Translations under genes and position numbers: made by a program
DNA from: JBOGDS01 sp050743075
GTDB lineage: Bacteria; Actinomycetota; Actinomycetes; Jiangellales; Jiangellaceae
Direction of reading: 5' to 3'
Assembly: GCA_050743075.1 (NCBI GenBank)
Contig: JBOGDS010000089.1
Span: 1 to 12,791, forward strand
DNA length: 12,791 nucleotides
Notes under the pieces: model-generated
The model's database searches: none
Seen by the model: the letters and a program-made list of their open reading frames with translations, nothing else
Told to the model about the DNA's origin: nothing
Shown: piece after piece, positions 1 through 6,256 of the stretch
Layout: the number at the start of each line of letters is the position of its first letter
Position numbering within the stretch: position 1 is the stretch's first letter

Positions 1-174
1 CGTCTCCACGGCGCCTTCGCTGCGCCGGCCCTCGGTCCTGAGACCGCCGGCTTGGAGTGCGTTCGCCGTCGGGTGATCGTCTCAAGCGGTCCACGAACCC
101 ACTGCCTCGCTCTCGCGACACCGGAGCTGTAGTCTGCATAGTTGCGCAGGTGAACAGATGATCTGAGGGAGACG

Positions 175-561
175 ATGAAGCTGCCCGACGGTCGGGATCG
201 CCGCACGGCCCAGCCCGCTGCCGACCGGGCAGAGTTCTCCTTGGCCGGCGGGGGCGGCGATGTCGACCGGGCTTCGATCATCCGTTGGGCGGATCGGTTC
301 GGTCTGCTCGCCGACCCCAATCGGCTTGCCCTGCTGGTCACCATCCATGCCACGCCCGGCGCGTGCGTGTCCGACCTGGCCCGGGCGGTGGGGATGAGCG
401 ACACCTCGGTGTCCCAGGCGCTGCGGTTGCTGCGAACCCAGGGGTGGATCACCAAGCAGCGCTCGGGTCGGCTGGCGCTGTACTCCCTGGACGACGAGAC
501 GGTTCACGCGTTGCTTCACATGCTCGGTGCGCCACACCTGACGCCGGCCGGTCGACGGTGA
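175..561 (+). CDS. ArsR-family winged-helix transcriptional regulator
   Basis: A 128-residue protein with the ArsR/SmtB fold. The core runs from about residue 32 (IIRWADRFGLLADPNRLALL) through a helix-turn-helix at about 64-90 (ACVSDLARAVGMSDTSVSQA, then LRLLRTQG) to a wing ending in LALYSLDDETV. Such proteins repress neighbouring efflux genes and release DNA on binding a ligand, often a metal. No CxC metal site is visible; the only Cys is C64 at the start of the HTH. The C-terminal helix carries H111, H115 and H121 near D106/D107, but their spacing does not match the SmtB/CzrA alpha-5 site, so the ligand is unknown. The ATG at 175 follows a purine-rich AGGGAG at 166-171, with a short 3-base spacer. 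The stop overlaps the GTG of the next gene (GTGA), so the regulator is probably co-transcribed with the ABC exporter. The first about 30 residues are poorly conserved in type, so a later start is possible. Confidence 0.85.
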   Translation: MKLPDGRDRRTAQPAADRAEFSLAGGGGDVDRASIIRWADRFGLLADPNRLALLVTIHATPGACVSDLARAVGMSDTSVSQALRLLRTQGWITKQRSGRLALYSLDDETVHALLHMLGAPHLTPAGRR

Positions 562-2344
562 ACCGCGAGGCGACCCCGGCCGCGGGTCTGACGCCGGAGA
601 CCGGCACCCGGTACGCGCGAGCCTTCGACCGTCGGCTGTTGCGGATGGCCCGCGCCGAGCGCCGGGCACTCGGCGGCGCGGTCGCACTCGGGTTGGTGAT
701 CGCGGCGACCCGTGTCGGCCAGGGCGTGGCGTTGGCACTCGGCCTGGGCGAGGTGTTCCAAGGGGGACGGTGGGGCGACACGGTGCCCTGGCTGGGCATG
801 GCCATAGCTCTCGTGCTGGTCCGGGCCGCGGCCATGGCCTTACAAGGCGCCGCGATGGCCGGTGCGTCGGTGCGTATCACCACCCACCTTCGGCTCCGGC
901 TCGTCTCGGCCATCCTCCAGCTGGGGCCGGGCTGGGGGGCACGCGAGCGGTCCGGAGAACTCGGAGCGGTCCTGGTCGACGGGGTGGAGCGGCTGGACAC
1001 CTACTTCCGGCTGTTCCTGGCCAAGGTGATCGTGGCGGCGATCACGGCGGCTGCCGTCGTGGCCACGGTGATCGCAATCGACCCGGTCACCGGCTCGGTC
1101 GTTGCCTTCCTCGCGATGGCCGTGGTCCTCCTCCCATCGGCTGAGTACCGGGCCCTCGGCGCGCGGATGCGCTTCTGGTCGGACAACTACCGCCCGCTCA
1201 CGGCGGAGTTCGTGGACAACCTGCAGGGCATGACCACCTTGAGGACCTTCGGCGTCGCCGCGCGCCGTGGCGAGGAGCTGGCCAAGCGATCGGCTGGTGT
1301 GCGCGACGCAGCCATCCGGTTGATCTCGGCCTCGGGTGTATATTCGGGAGCGATGGCCTTCGCCGCGGGTGCCGGGGTCGCGGCGGGCCTCTCGATCGGG
1401 GCGCTCCGGCTCGCGGACGGGCAGCGTGCAGCAGCTGCTGCTGATCCTGCTGCTCGCGGGCGAGTGCTTCCTGCCCGCGCGCGAGATCCACGACGCGATG
1501 CATTCCGCCGTGTGGGGGATGTCGAAGGTGGAGCGGGCGTTCGCCATCCTGCAGGCCACCCCGTCGCGTTCGCAGACGCGGCCAGCCGGTGCGCCACCTG
1601 AGGTGACCCGGGCACCGACGGTGCGGTTCGAGGACGTGACGTTCGGGTACCGGCAGACCGGTCCACCAGCGCTCGACAGCGTGAACTTCTCGGTCGACGC
1701 CGGCGAGACTCTCGCGATCGTCGGTGCGTCTGGGGCGGGTAAGACGACCATCGCCTCGCTGTTGCTGCGCTTTCTTCGACCCGCAGCAGGGTCACATCCG
1801 GGTCGACGGGACTGACATCGGCACCGTCGATCCCGACGACCTGCGGCGGAGCGTGGCCCTCGTACCGCAGGACACGTTCCTGTTCCACGCCACGATCCGG
1901 GACAACCTGTTGTTGGCTGATCCGTCTGCCGACGCCGAGAAGCTGTCGTGGGCAGCCCGGGCCGCCGGAGCCGCAACGTTCATCGACAAGCTTCCGGACG
2001 GCTACGACACCGTCGTGGGAGAACGAGGGCTTCGCCTGTCCGGCGGAGAACGCCAACGCATCGCGATCGCGCGGGCGCTGCTCAAAGACGCGCCGATCCT
2101 CATCCTCGACGAGGCGACGTCCAATGTCGACATCGCTGCCGAGGCGGAGATCCAGGCGTCCCTGGAGGGTCTGCGCCGCGGTCGCACGACGCTGATCATC
2201 GCGCACCGGCTCTCGACCGTCCGGGGCGCCGACCGGATCGTGGTCCTGGAGCGGGGCCGCATTGTCGAACAGGGCACACATGGACAACTGGTCGACCGGG
2301 ACGGTCGCTACGCAGAGCTCGTCGCTGCGCAGCGGCCCGTGTGA
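558..2344 (+). pseudogene. ABC exporter half-transporter, subunit A (CydD-like), two frameshifts
   Basis: The gene starts at GTG 558, overlapping the ArsR stop. It encodes a fused permease-ATPase of the type IV (ABC exporter) class; the permease wording (SGELGAVLVDGVERLDTYFR, AEFVDNLQGMTTLRTFG) resembles CydD-like half-transporters. The reading frame is broken twice. An extra G in the GGG at 1419-1421 moves LSIGALRLADG out of frame from SVQQLLLILLLAGECFLPAR. An extra T in the TTT at 1771-1773 separates TIASLLLRF from FDPQQGHIRVDG. Removing both bases gives 594 residues, the normal size. The motifs are otherwise intact: Walker A GASGAGKTT, Q-loop VPQDTF, signature LSGGERQR, Walker B LILDEATSNVD and H-loop IAHRLST. 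The second break lies just after Walker A, so no piece makes a working ATPase. A sequencing error remains possible, because both events extend a homopolymer by one. The substrate is unknown. Confidence 0.85.
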
Positions 2345-4117
2345 GCGAGGTCACGGTGTCCGCGCGATCCGGTCGCCGATTCGGTGCGGTGGGCCTCGTC
2401 ATCGCCAGCCTGCGGCCGGTCGCCGCATTGCTGCGCCCTTACCGCCGGTGGTTGATCGCCGCCCTGCTGGTCCACGTCGCGATCTACGTCGCCACCATCG
2501 CAGCGGCCGTGGCGGGCGCCACGATGGTCGGACGTGCCATCACCGGAGCACCGCCCGGCGAACTGCTGCCGCTGGTGTGGGTGATCGTCGGCCTGGTCGC
2601 GCCCCTCGGGGTTCTCGGATGGCTGGACATGGTCGTCACCCACGTCATGGCCTTCCGGATGCTGCACGATCTTCGCCTCGTGCTCTACGGCCGGTTCCGA
2701 GACCTCGCTCCAGCGAACCTCCTGCAGCGCCGTTCCGGGGACGTCGCCCGGGCTTCCGTCGCCGATGTCGAGCTGCTGGAGCTCTTCGCATCCCACATGG
2801 CGCCACCGATGGTCGCCGCCCTCACGGTTCCTGCGATCGCGCTGGCGGCCCTGTGGACGATCCACCCTGCCCTGGCGCTGCTCGTCCTGCCCTTCGCCGT
2901 GGCTGTGGCGTCGGTACCGTCATGGCTGCTGGAGAGGGCACGCCAGCAGGGGGAGGCGCTGCGTGCTGAGCTGGGAGACCTGGGCGCGAACGTCGTCGAC
3001 GCCGTCCAGGGAACCCGCGAGGTCCTCGCCGCCGGTGCGCAGAACGTCGTTCTCGACGGGATCCGCCGCCAGCATCAGAAGATCCTCCGGGCGAGTGTCG
3101 CGCACGGGCGCCGCTCCGGCATCGAACAAGCCGCCACCGACGCGCTGGTCGCGTTCGCCGTTGTCGCCACCTTTGCCGCTGCGGCCGCTCTGGCACTGCA
3201 AGGATCCATCGGGCGAGCGGAATTTCCGGCCGCCATCGTCCTCACTGGGGGGCATTCGCGCCACTGATCTCTGTATCGGCAGCGTTTCGCGAGGTTGGTC
3301 AGGTCGCAGCCGCGGCCGACCGTATCCAGGCGCTGCTGCAGGCAACGCCGACGGTGGTCGACGTGGCCGCCGCACCGCTGGCATCGCCCGTGGTTCCCGA
3401 GATCGCGTTCGACCAGGTCCGCTTCGCCTACCGCCACGACCTGCCCACCGTCGTGGACGACCTCTCGTTCGACATCGGCGCTGGGGAGACCGTCGCGCTG
3501 GTCGGATCCTCCGGCGCCGGCAAGTCCACCTGCGTCAACCTGCTCCTGCGGCTCTGGGACGTCCAGGCCGGGTCCGTGACGGTCGGCGGGCATGACGTGC
3601 GTGACGTCCCCCAGGACGACCTGCGCGCCCAGATGGCGGTCGTCCCGCAGGACGTCTACCTGTTCCACATGACCGTCCGGGAGAACGTCCGCCTCGCCCG
3701 ACCGGAAGCCACCGATCTCGACATCGCGCACGCCGCGGAACTGGCCCAAGCATCCGAGTTCATCCACGCCCTCCCCGACGGTTGGGACACGGTGATCGGA
3801 GAGCGGGGGGCAAGCCTGTCCGGAGGGCAGCGCCAACGTCTCGCCATCGCTCGTGCGCTCCTGCGCCGGGCGCCAATCCTGGTGATGGACGAAGCGGTCA
3901 GCAACCTCGACGCCGAGTCCGAACGAGCCTGCATGCCGCGCTCCAGACGATCTCATCCGCCACCACCATCCTGCTGATAGCCCACCGACCCTCCACGATC
4001 CGCCTGGCCGGGCGGATCGTGGTCCTCGAGCGGGGACGCGTGGCCGAGATCGGCACCTACCCGGACCTCACGGCGAGAGGCGGTGCGCTCACCCGCTTGC
4101 TCGCGGAGTCTTCCTAG
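2341..4117 (+). pseudogene. ABC exporter half-transporter, subunit B, two frameshifts
   Basis: The gene starts at GTG 2341, overlapping the stop of subunit A (GTGA), as expected for the partner of a heterodimeric exporter. The permease domain begins around RPYRRWLIAALLVHVAIYVA and continues to EFPAAIVLTGG. A one-base loss in or next to the G6 run at 3247-3252 then moves the frame to AFAPLISVSAAFREVGQVAA, which leads into the ATPase domain. A second one-base loss near 3923-3926 (within GAACGAGCC) separates SNLDAESER from SLHAALQTISSATTILLIAH. Restoring one base at each site gives 592 residues. The ATPase has Walker A GSSGAGKST, Q-loop VPQDVY, signature LSGGQRQR, Walker B LVMDEAVSNLD with the catalytic Glu, and H-loop AHRPST, so neither half of the pair looks like a degenerate site. 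The second break removes the H-loop. True decay or assembly error cannot be told apart here. Confidence 0.85.
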
Positions 4118-4161
4118 CGCGTCGGTCTCGTCGTTCCCGGCAACCCACCGCCCGACGGAGC

Positions 4162-4497
4162 TCAGGGGATGAGCACCGCCTCGATGCGTTGAACGTAGGC
4201 CGCACCACGTGCCGAGATCTCGTAGACATTGCGTTTGGCACCCGTCCTGTGTCCCGGGCGTTCGTGCACGGAGACCAGTCCGATCGTGCTGAGCCGCCGC
4301 AACGTCCGGTAGAGACCGCGCTCGGCCAGCTCCCAGCCCGTGCGTTGGGCGAAGGCGTCTGCGATCTCGGACGTGTCGACCGGCCCGTCGGAGGCGATGT
4401 AGCGCAGCAGCACCAGCGTGGTCGAGCTCTTCTTGTAGACCTCGACCCAGGTGCGCACGAGCTCGTCGAGCAGCTCTTCCTCCTCGCTCTCAGGCAT
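4162..4497 (-). CDS. PadR-family winged-helix transcriptional regulator
   Basis: A 111-residue protein. An acidic N-terminal helix (PESEEEELLDELVRTWVEVY) precedes a winged helix: STTLVLLRYIASDGPVDTSE, then a recognition region ELAERGLYRTLRRLSTIGLV, then the wing SVHERPGHRTGAKRNVYEIS. The R-x-L-Y-R-T-L-R-R-L pattern and the charged wing are typical of PadR proteins, which usually repress a neighbouring membrane-protein or efflux gene and themselves. It is shorter than long-form PadR proteins and lacks the extended C-terminal dimerisation domain, so dimer contacts probably use the N-terminal helix and the short last helix. Its ATG overlaps the stop of the upstream membrane-protein gene by 8 bases, so the two are translationally coupled. 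The large inverted repeat at 4943-4977 is its likely operator. The effector is unknown. Confidence 0.8.
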   Translation of the reverse strand: MPESEEEELLDELVRTWVEVYKKSSTTLVLLRYIASDGPVDTSEIADAFAQRTGWELAERGLYRTLRRLSTIGLVSVHERPGHRTGAKRNVYEISARGAAYVQRIEAVLIP

Positions 4498-4927
4498 GGA
4501 GGTCCTCGAACCCCCGCGCGCTGATGCTGGCCGTCAGGTGGACCAGGAGCCCTAGGCCCCAGAAGACCAGCATGCCGAACAGGACACCGAACCACTGGTC
4601 GTCGATCGGGAAGTCCGCATCCCCCCGGATGGCCGGGTTGTTGGTCACGATCAGCACCGCCGCGTGCAGGTGGAAGCCGAGGTTGACGGTGATGAACCCG
4701 CACAGATGCGTGACGAGGCGACCGAACCGGATGTGCGTGAGCGGCGTCCTGCGGGTCACGTGGAAGTACGCGTAGACGAGGGCGACGACACCGGTCAGCA
4801 GGTACGCGACGAGACCGATGCCGTTGCCGGCAAGGACGATCGCCACCTGGAGGACCACATTCAGCACGACCATCGCCGCGAGGTACGGCTGCAGCACCTG
4901 CCGGGAGTTCAGCTCGAGCTCTGTCAT
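4490..4927 (-). CDS. Four-helix integral membrane protein, unknown function
   Basis: A 145-residue protein that I cannot assign to a named family. The N-terminus is MTELELNSRQ, followed by four likely membrane helices at about 16-34, 38-55, 71-95 and 112-134. Histidines are frequent in and near the helices (H56, H65, H74, H86, H88, H130), so heme or metal binding is conceivable, but there is no CxxCH or other defining motif. The loop between helices 3 and 4 (NNPAIRGDADFPIDDQW) is acidic. The ATG at 4927 is chosen because a GAGGAGA at 4934-4940 sits 6 bases upstream. An earlier in-frame ATG at 4942 lies immediately upstream of this ribosome site and has no site of its own. The gene is first in an operon with the PadR regulator, which suggests it is the regulated function, perhaps a small transporter or stress membrane protein. 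Confidence 0.75.
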   Translation of the reverse strand: MTELELNSRQVLQPYLAAMVVLNVVLQVAIVLAGNGIGLVAYLLTGVVALVYAYFHVTRRTPLTHIRFGRLVTHLCGFITVNLGFHLHAAVLIVTNNPAIRGDADFPIDDQWFGVLFGMLVFWGLGLLVHLTASISARGFEDLHA

Positions 4928-4933
4928 GATCGG

Positions 4934-4940
4934 TCTCCTC
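4934..4940 (-). promoter_or_regulatory. Ribosome binding site deciding the start at 4927
   Basis: On the minus strand GAGGAGA is followed by six bases and then ATG (4925-4927). This spacing favours the start MTELEL over the in-frame ATG five codons earlier. Confidence 0.7.
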
Positions 4941-4942
4941 AT

Positions 4943-4977
4943 CCCTTGGTAGTGTACTAGAGGTACAGTACCAAAGG
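4943..4977. promoter_or_regulatory. 35-bp inverted repeat, probable PadR operator
   Basis: The left arm is CCCTTGGTAGTGTAC (4943-4957), the spacer is TAGAG (4958-4962) and the right arm is GTACAGTACCAAAGG (4963-4977). The right arm reverse-complemented matches the left at 13 of 15 positions, far beyond chance for a 35-bp stretch in GC-rich DNA, and the element is AT-richer than its surroundings. It lies 15 bases upstream of the start codon of the membrane-protein/padR operon, the usual place for a PadR operator. A TACACT hexamer on the minus strand within the left half (4949-4954) could be the -10 box, although no good -35 is seen. The link to this PadR is an inference from position and symmetry. 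The element could also form an RNA hairpin if it is transcribed. Confidence 0.7.
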
Positions 4978-4985
4978 AACGACAC

Positions 4986-5463
4986 CTATGGCTCTTTGGG
5001 CGCCGTCAACGTGCGCACGGACGCGCGGAGTGACTGCTCGGCGTCGACACCCGCCGCAGCCAGCTCCTGGACCAGGGGCAGCAGCCGCTGCCCGGGCGCG
5101 TCGCCCTCGATGTCCTGGCCGCCGAGCCGGTCGAGCACCTTCTGCGCCTGGGCAAGTGCCGGAAGACTGGCCCGGGATGCCCGCCAGCACCGTGGTGCGC
5201 TGCTTCTCGACCGCCCTGAGGCGCTGCCAGGCAGCGTCGACCTCCTGGGGCGTGCTCGCGCCGCCGTCGGCGAAGACGTGCGGGTTCCGGCGGACCAGCT
5301 TCGCGGTGATGCCGGCCGCGACGTCGTGGATGTCCCTACCACCATCGGCCCCTCGTCCCGGCTGTCGGCGGCGACTGCAGCATGGAACACGACCCGCATC
5401 AAGAGGTCGCCGAGCTCCCCTCGGAGCAGGTTGGTTCGCCGGCCTCGAGCGCCCCGAGCAGCA
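4986..5463 (-). pseudogene. mazG: MazG-family NTP pyrophosphohydrolase, truncated and frameshifted remnant
   Basis: Read on the minus strand, three frames join into a MazG C-terminal region: GALEAGEP, then NLLRGELGDLLMRVVFHAAV, then DIHDVAAGITAKLVRRNPHV with EVDAAWQRLRAVEKQRTTVL, then SLPALAQAQKVLDRLGGQ through to the stop at 4986. MazG hydrolyses nucleoside triphosphates to monophosphates. The breaks are near 5431-5437, at the C4 run 5349-5352 (one base missing) and in the CCC/GGG stretch near 5172-5177 (one base extra). The N-terminal part, including the EExxE half of the metal-binding site, is absent; only the later E-x-x-D (ELGD) remains. Similarity stops near 5463, where a RidA remnant begins on the other strand. 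The gene is non-functional as it stands. The exact left edge of the homology is uncertain by about 20 bases. Confidence 0.75.
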
Positions 5464-5468
5464 CCGGA

Positions 5469-5655
5469 CATCGTACGGTCTACGTCGCCGGTCAGGTCAC
5501 GTAGGACGCCGACGGCAATCTCGTCGATCCCGGCGACCTCACGGCGCAGACCGAGCAGGCGCTCGTCAACGTCTCGATCGCGCTGGAGGCGGCGGGCGCG
5601 GCTTCGCTGCCGTCGCCACGACCACGATCGACGTCACGCGGGAGGTCACCGGATA
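5469..5655 (+). pseudogene. ridA: RidA (YjgF/YER057c)-family remnant
   Basis: The plus-strand frame reads HRTVYVAGQVT, a TAG stop at 5502-5504, then DADGNLVDPGDLTAQTEQAL and VNVSIALEAAGA. After a one-base loss near 5598-5603 it continues as FAAVATTTIDVTREVTG. This is the middle of a RidA-type enamine/imine deaminase. The family signatures are VYVAGQV near the N-terminus, the acidic turn DADGNLV, and TEQAL followed by N and ALEAAGA. About 20 N-terminal residues and the C-terminal half, with the catalytic Arg region, are missing. The fragment is bounded on the left by the mazG remnant and on the right by the end of bcp at 5660. It has a stop, a frameshift and two truncated ends, so it is dead. 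Boundaries are approximate. Confidence 0.7.
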
Positions 5656-5659
5656 CGCG

Positions 5660-6133
5660 CTAGTCGATCCCGAGGTCGCGGCGCAGCTTGGCCACGTGGC
5701 CGGTCGCCTTGACGTTGTACATCGCCTGCTCGAGCGTCCCGTCGGGCGCGACGACGAACGTCGAGCGGATCACGCCGGTGACGGTCTTGCCGTACAGCTT
5801 CTTCTCGCCGTAGGCGCCGTAGGCGTTCATGACCTCGCGGTCCTCGTCGGCGAGCAGCGGGAAGTTCAGGCCGTCCCTGTCCCGGAACTCCCGCAGCTTG
5901 GCCGGCGGGTCGGGCGAGATGCCGAGCACCGTCAGGCCGGCGGCCTGCAGGGAGGACAGGCTGTCGCGGAAGTCGCAAGCCTCGGTCGTGCAGCCGGACG
6001 TCATGGCCGCCGGGTAGAAGTACACGATCGTGCGCGCGCCGCGGAAGCTGGACAGGGTGACCGGCGTGCCGTCCGCATCAGGGAGGGTGAAATCCGGCGC
6101 CATGTCGCCCGGCGCACGTCGGGTGTCCGTCAC
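5660..6133 (-). CDS. bcp: Thioredoxin-dependent thiol peroxidase (Bcp/PrxQ-type peroxiredoxin)
   Basis: A cytosolic peroxiredoxin of about 157 residues that reduces hydrogen peroxide and organic hydroperoxides with electrons from thioredoxin. The N-terminal APDFTLPDADGTPVTLSSFR and the active-site stretch YFYPAAMTSGCTTEACDFRD identify it. The first Cys of GCTTEAC is the peroxidatic residue, and the second, five positions later, is the resolving Cys of the PrxQ class. NFPLLADEDREV and the region around IRSTFVVAPDGT complete the fold, and the length is normal. The start is uncertain between GTG 6133 (VTDTRRAPGD, the usual family beginning) and GTG 6142; neither has a good ribosome site, so a leaderless message is possible. 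The gene is divergent from cbiM and shares the intergenic region with a Nur-like box. Its 3' end abuts the RidA remnant. Confidence 0.93.
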   Translation of the reverse strand: MTDTRRAPGDMAPDFTLPDADGTPVTLSSFRGARTIVYFYPAAMTSGCTTEACDFRDSLSSLQAAGLTVLGISPDPPAKLREFRDRDGLNFPLLADEDREVMNAYGAYGEKKLYGKTVTGVIRSTFVVAPDGTLEQAMYNVKATGHVAKLRRDLGID

Positions 6134-6169
6134 ACGCCACACCGTATCGGCAAGCCATCAACCTGGTTG

Positions 6170-6186
6170 TTGCGAACTACTTGCAA
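6170..6186. promoter_or_regulatory. Nur-type nickel-responsive operator
   Basis: The sequence is TTGCGA (6170-6175), ACTAC (6176-6180), TTGCAA (6181-6186). The known Streptomyces coelicolor Nur box is TTGCAA-N5-TTGCAA; this site matches it at 11 of 12 defined positions with the exact 5-base spacing. Nur is a Fur-family repressor that binds in the presence of nickel and shuts off nickel uptake. The box lies in the bcp-cbiM intergenic region, ends one base before a TAGGAT -10 element, and stands upstream of a nickel/cobalt-type ECF transporter, so position and target both fit. Binding has not been shown, and the regulator gene is not in the window. Confidence 0.75.
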
Positions 6187-6187
6187 T

Positions 6188-6193
6188 TAGGAT
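6188..6193 (+). promoter_or_regulatory. -10 promoter element for the cbiMQO run
   Basis: TAGGAT is a good actinobacterial -10 hexamer. The TGGTTG at 6164-6169 lies 18 bases upstream and could be a weak -35. The operator would fill the whole -35/-10 spacer, so a bound repressor would block polymerase. Transcription would begin near 6200, leaving a leader of about 55 bases. No B12 riboswitch fits in such a short leader. Confidence 0.5.
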
Positions 6194-6244
6194 GGCGCTG
6201 CGGCCGCTTGCAGTGGACGGGCCGGCCCGAGCGTCGACGTGACC

Positions 6245-6250
6245 GAGGAG
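6245..6250 (+). promoter_or_regulatory. Ribosome binding site fixing the cbiM start
   Basis: GAGGAG is followed by six bases and then the ATG at 6257. It selects this ATG over the in-frame GTG at 6239, which lies upstream of the ribosome site itself. Confidence 0.75.
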
Positions 6251-6256
6251 ACTGCC

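Noticed and set aside
39..84. Inverted TGAGAC (39-44) / GTCTCA (79-84) near the window start
   Set aside because: Only 6 bp of stem with a 34-base loop and no U-tract; such pairs occur by chance.
134..149. Weak palindrome CTGCATAGTTGCGCAG upstream of the ArsR-family gene as its operator
   Set aside because: Only 10 of 16 positions are symmetric and no second copy is present; not enough to call an operator, although the position would be suitable.
82..738. Long open frames antisense to the regulator and exporter, and many others opposite real genes
   Set aside because: They are Arg/Pro/Gly-rich shadows that arise from high-GC codon use, with no family similarity and no ribosome sites.
558..4117. 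Programmed ribosomal frameshifting to explain the ABC gene breaks
   Set aside because: Four events in both directions, without slippery heptamers or downstream structures, in genes not known for recoding; simple indels explain them better.
4118..4161. Possible terminator between the convergent ABC subunit B and padR genes (CGTCGG / CCGACG)
   Set aside because: The stem is 6 bp with a 26-base loop and no T-run; it would not be a convincing intrinsic terminator.
6143..6256. Cobalamin or NiCo riboswitch before cbiM
   Set aside because: The likely leader is about 55 bases, too short for a B12 riboswitch, and no B12-box or NiCo-type four-way junction could be seen.
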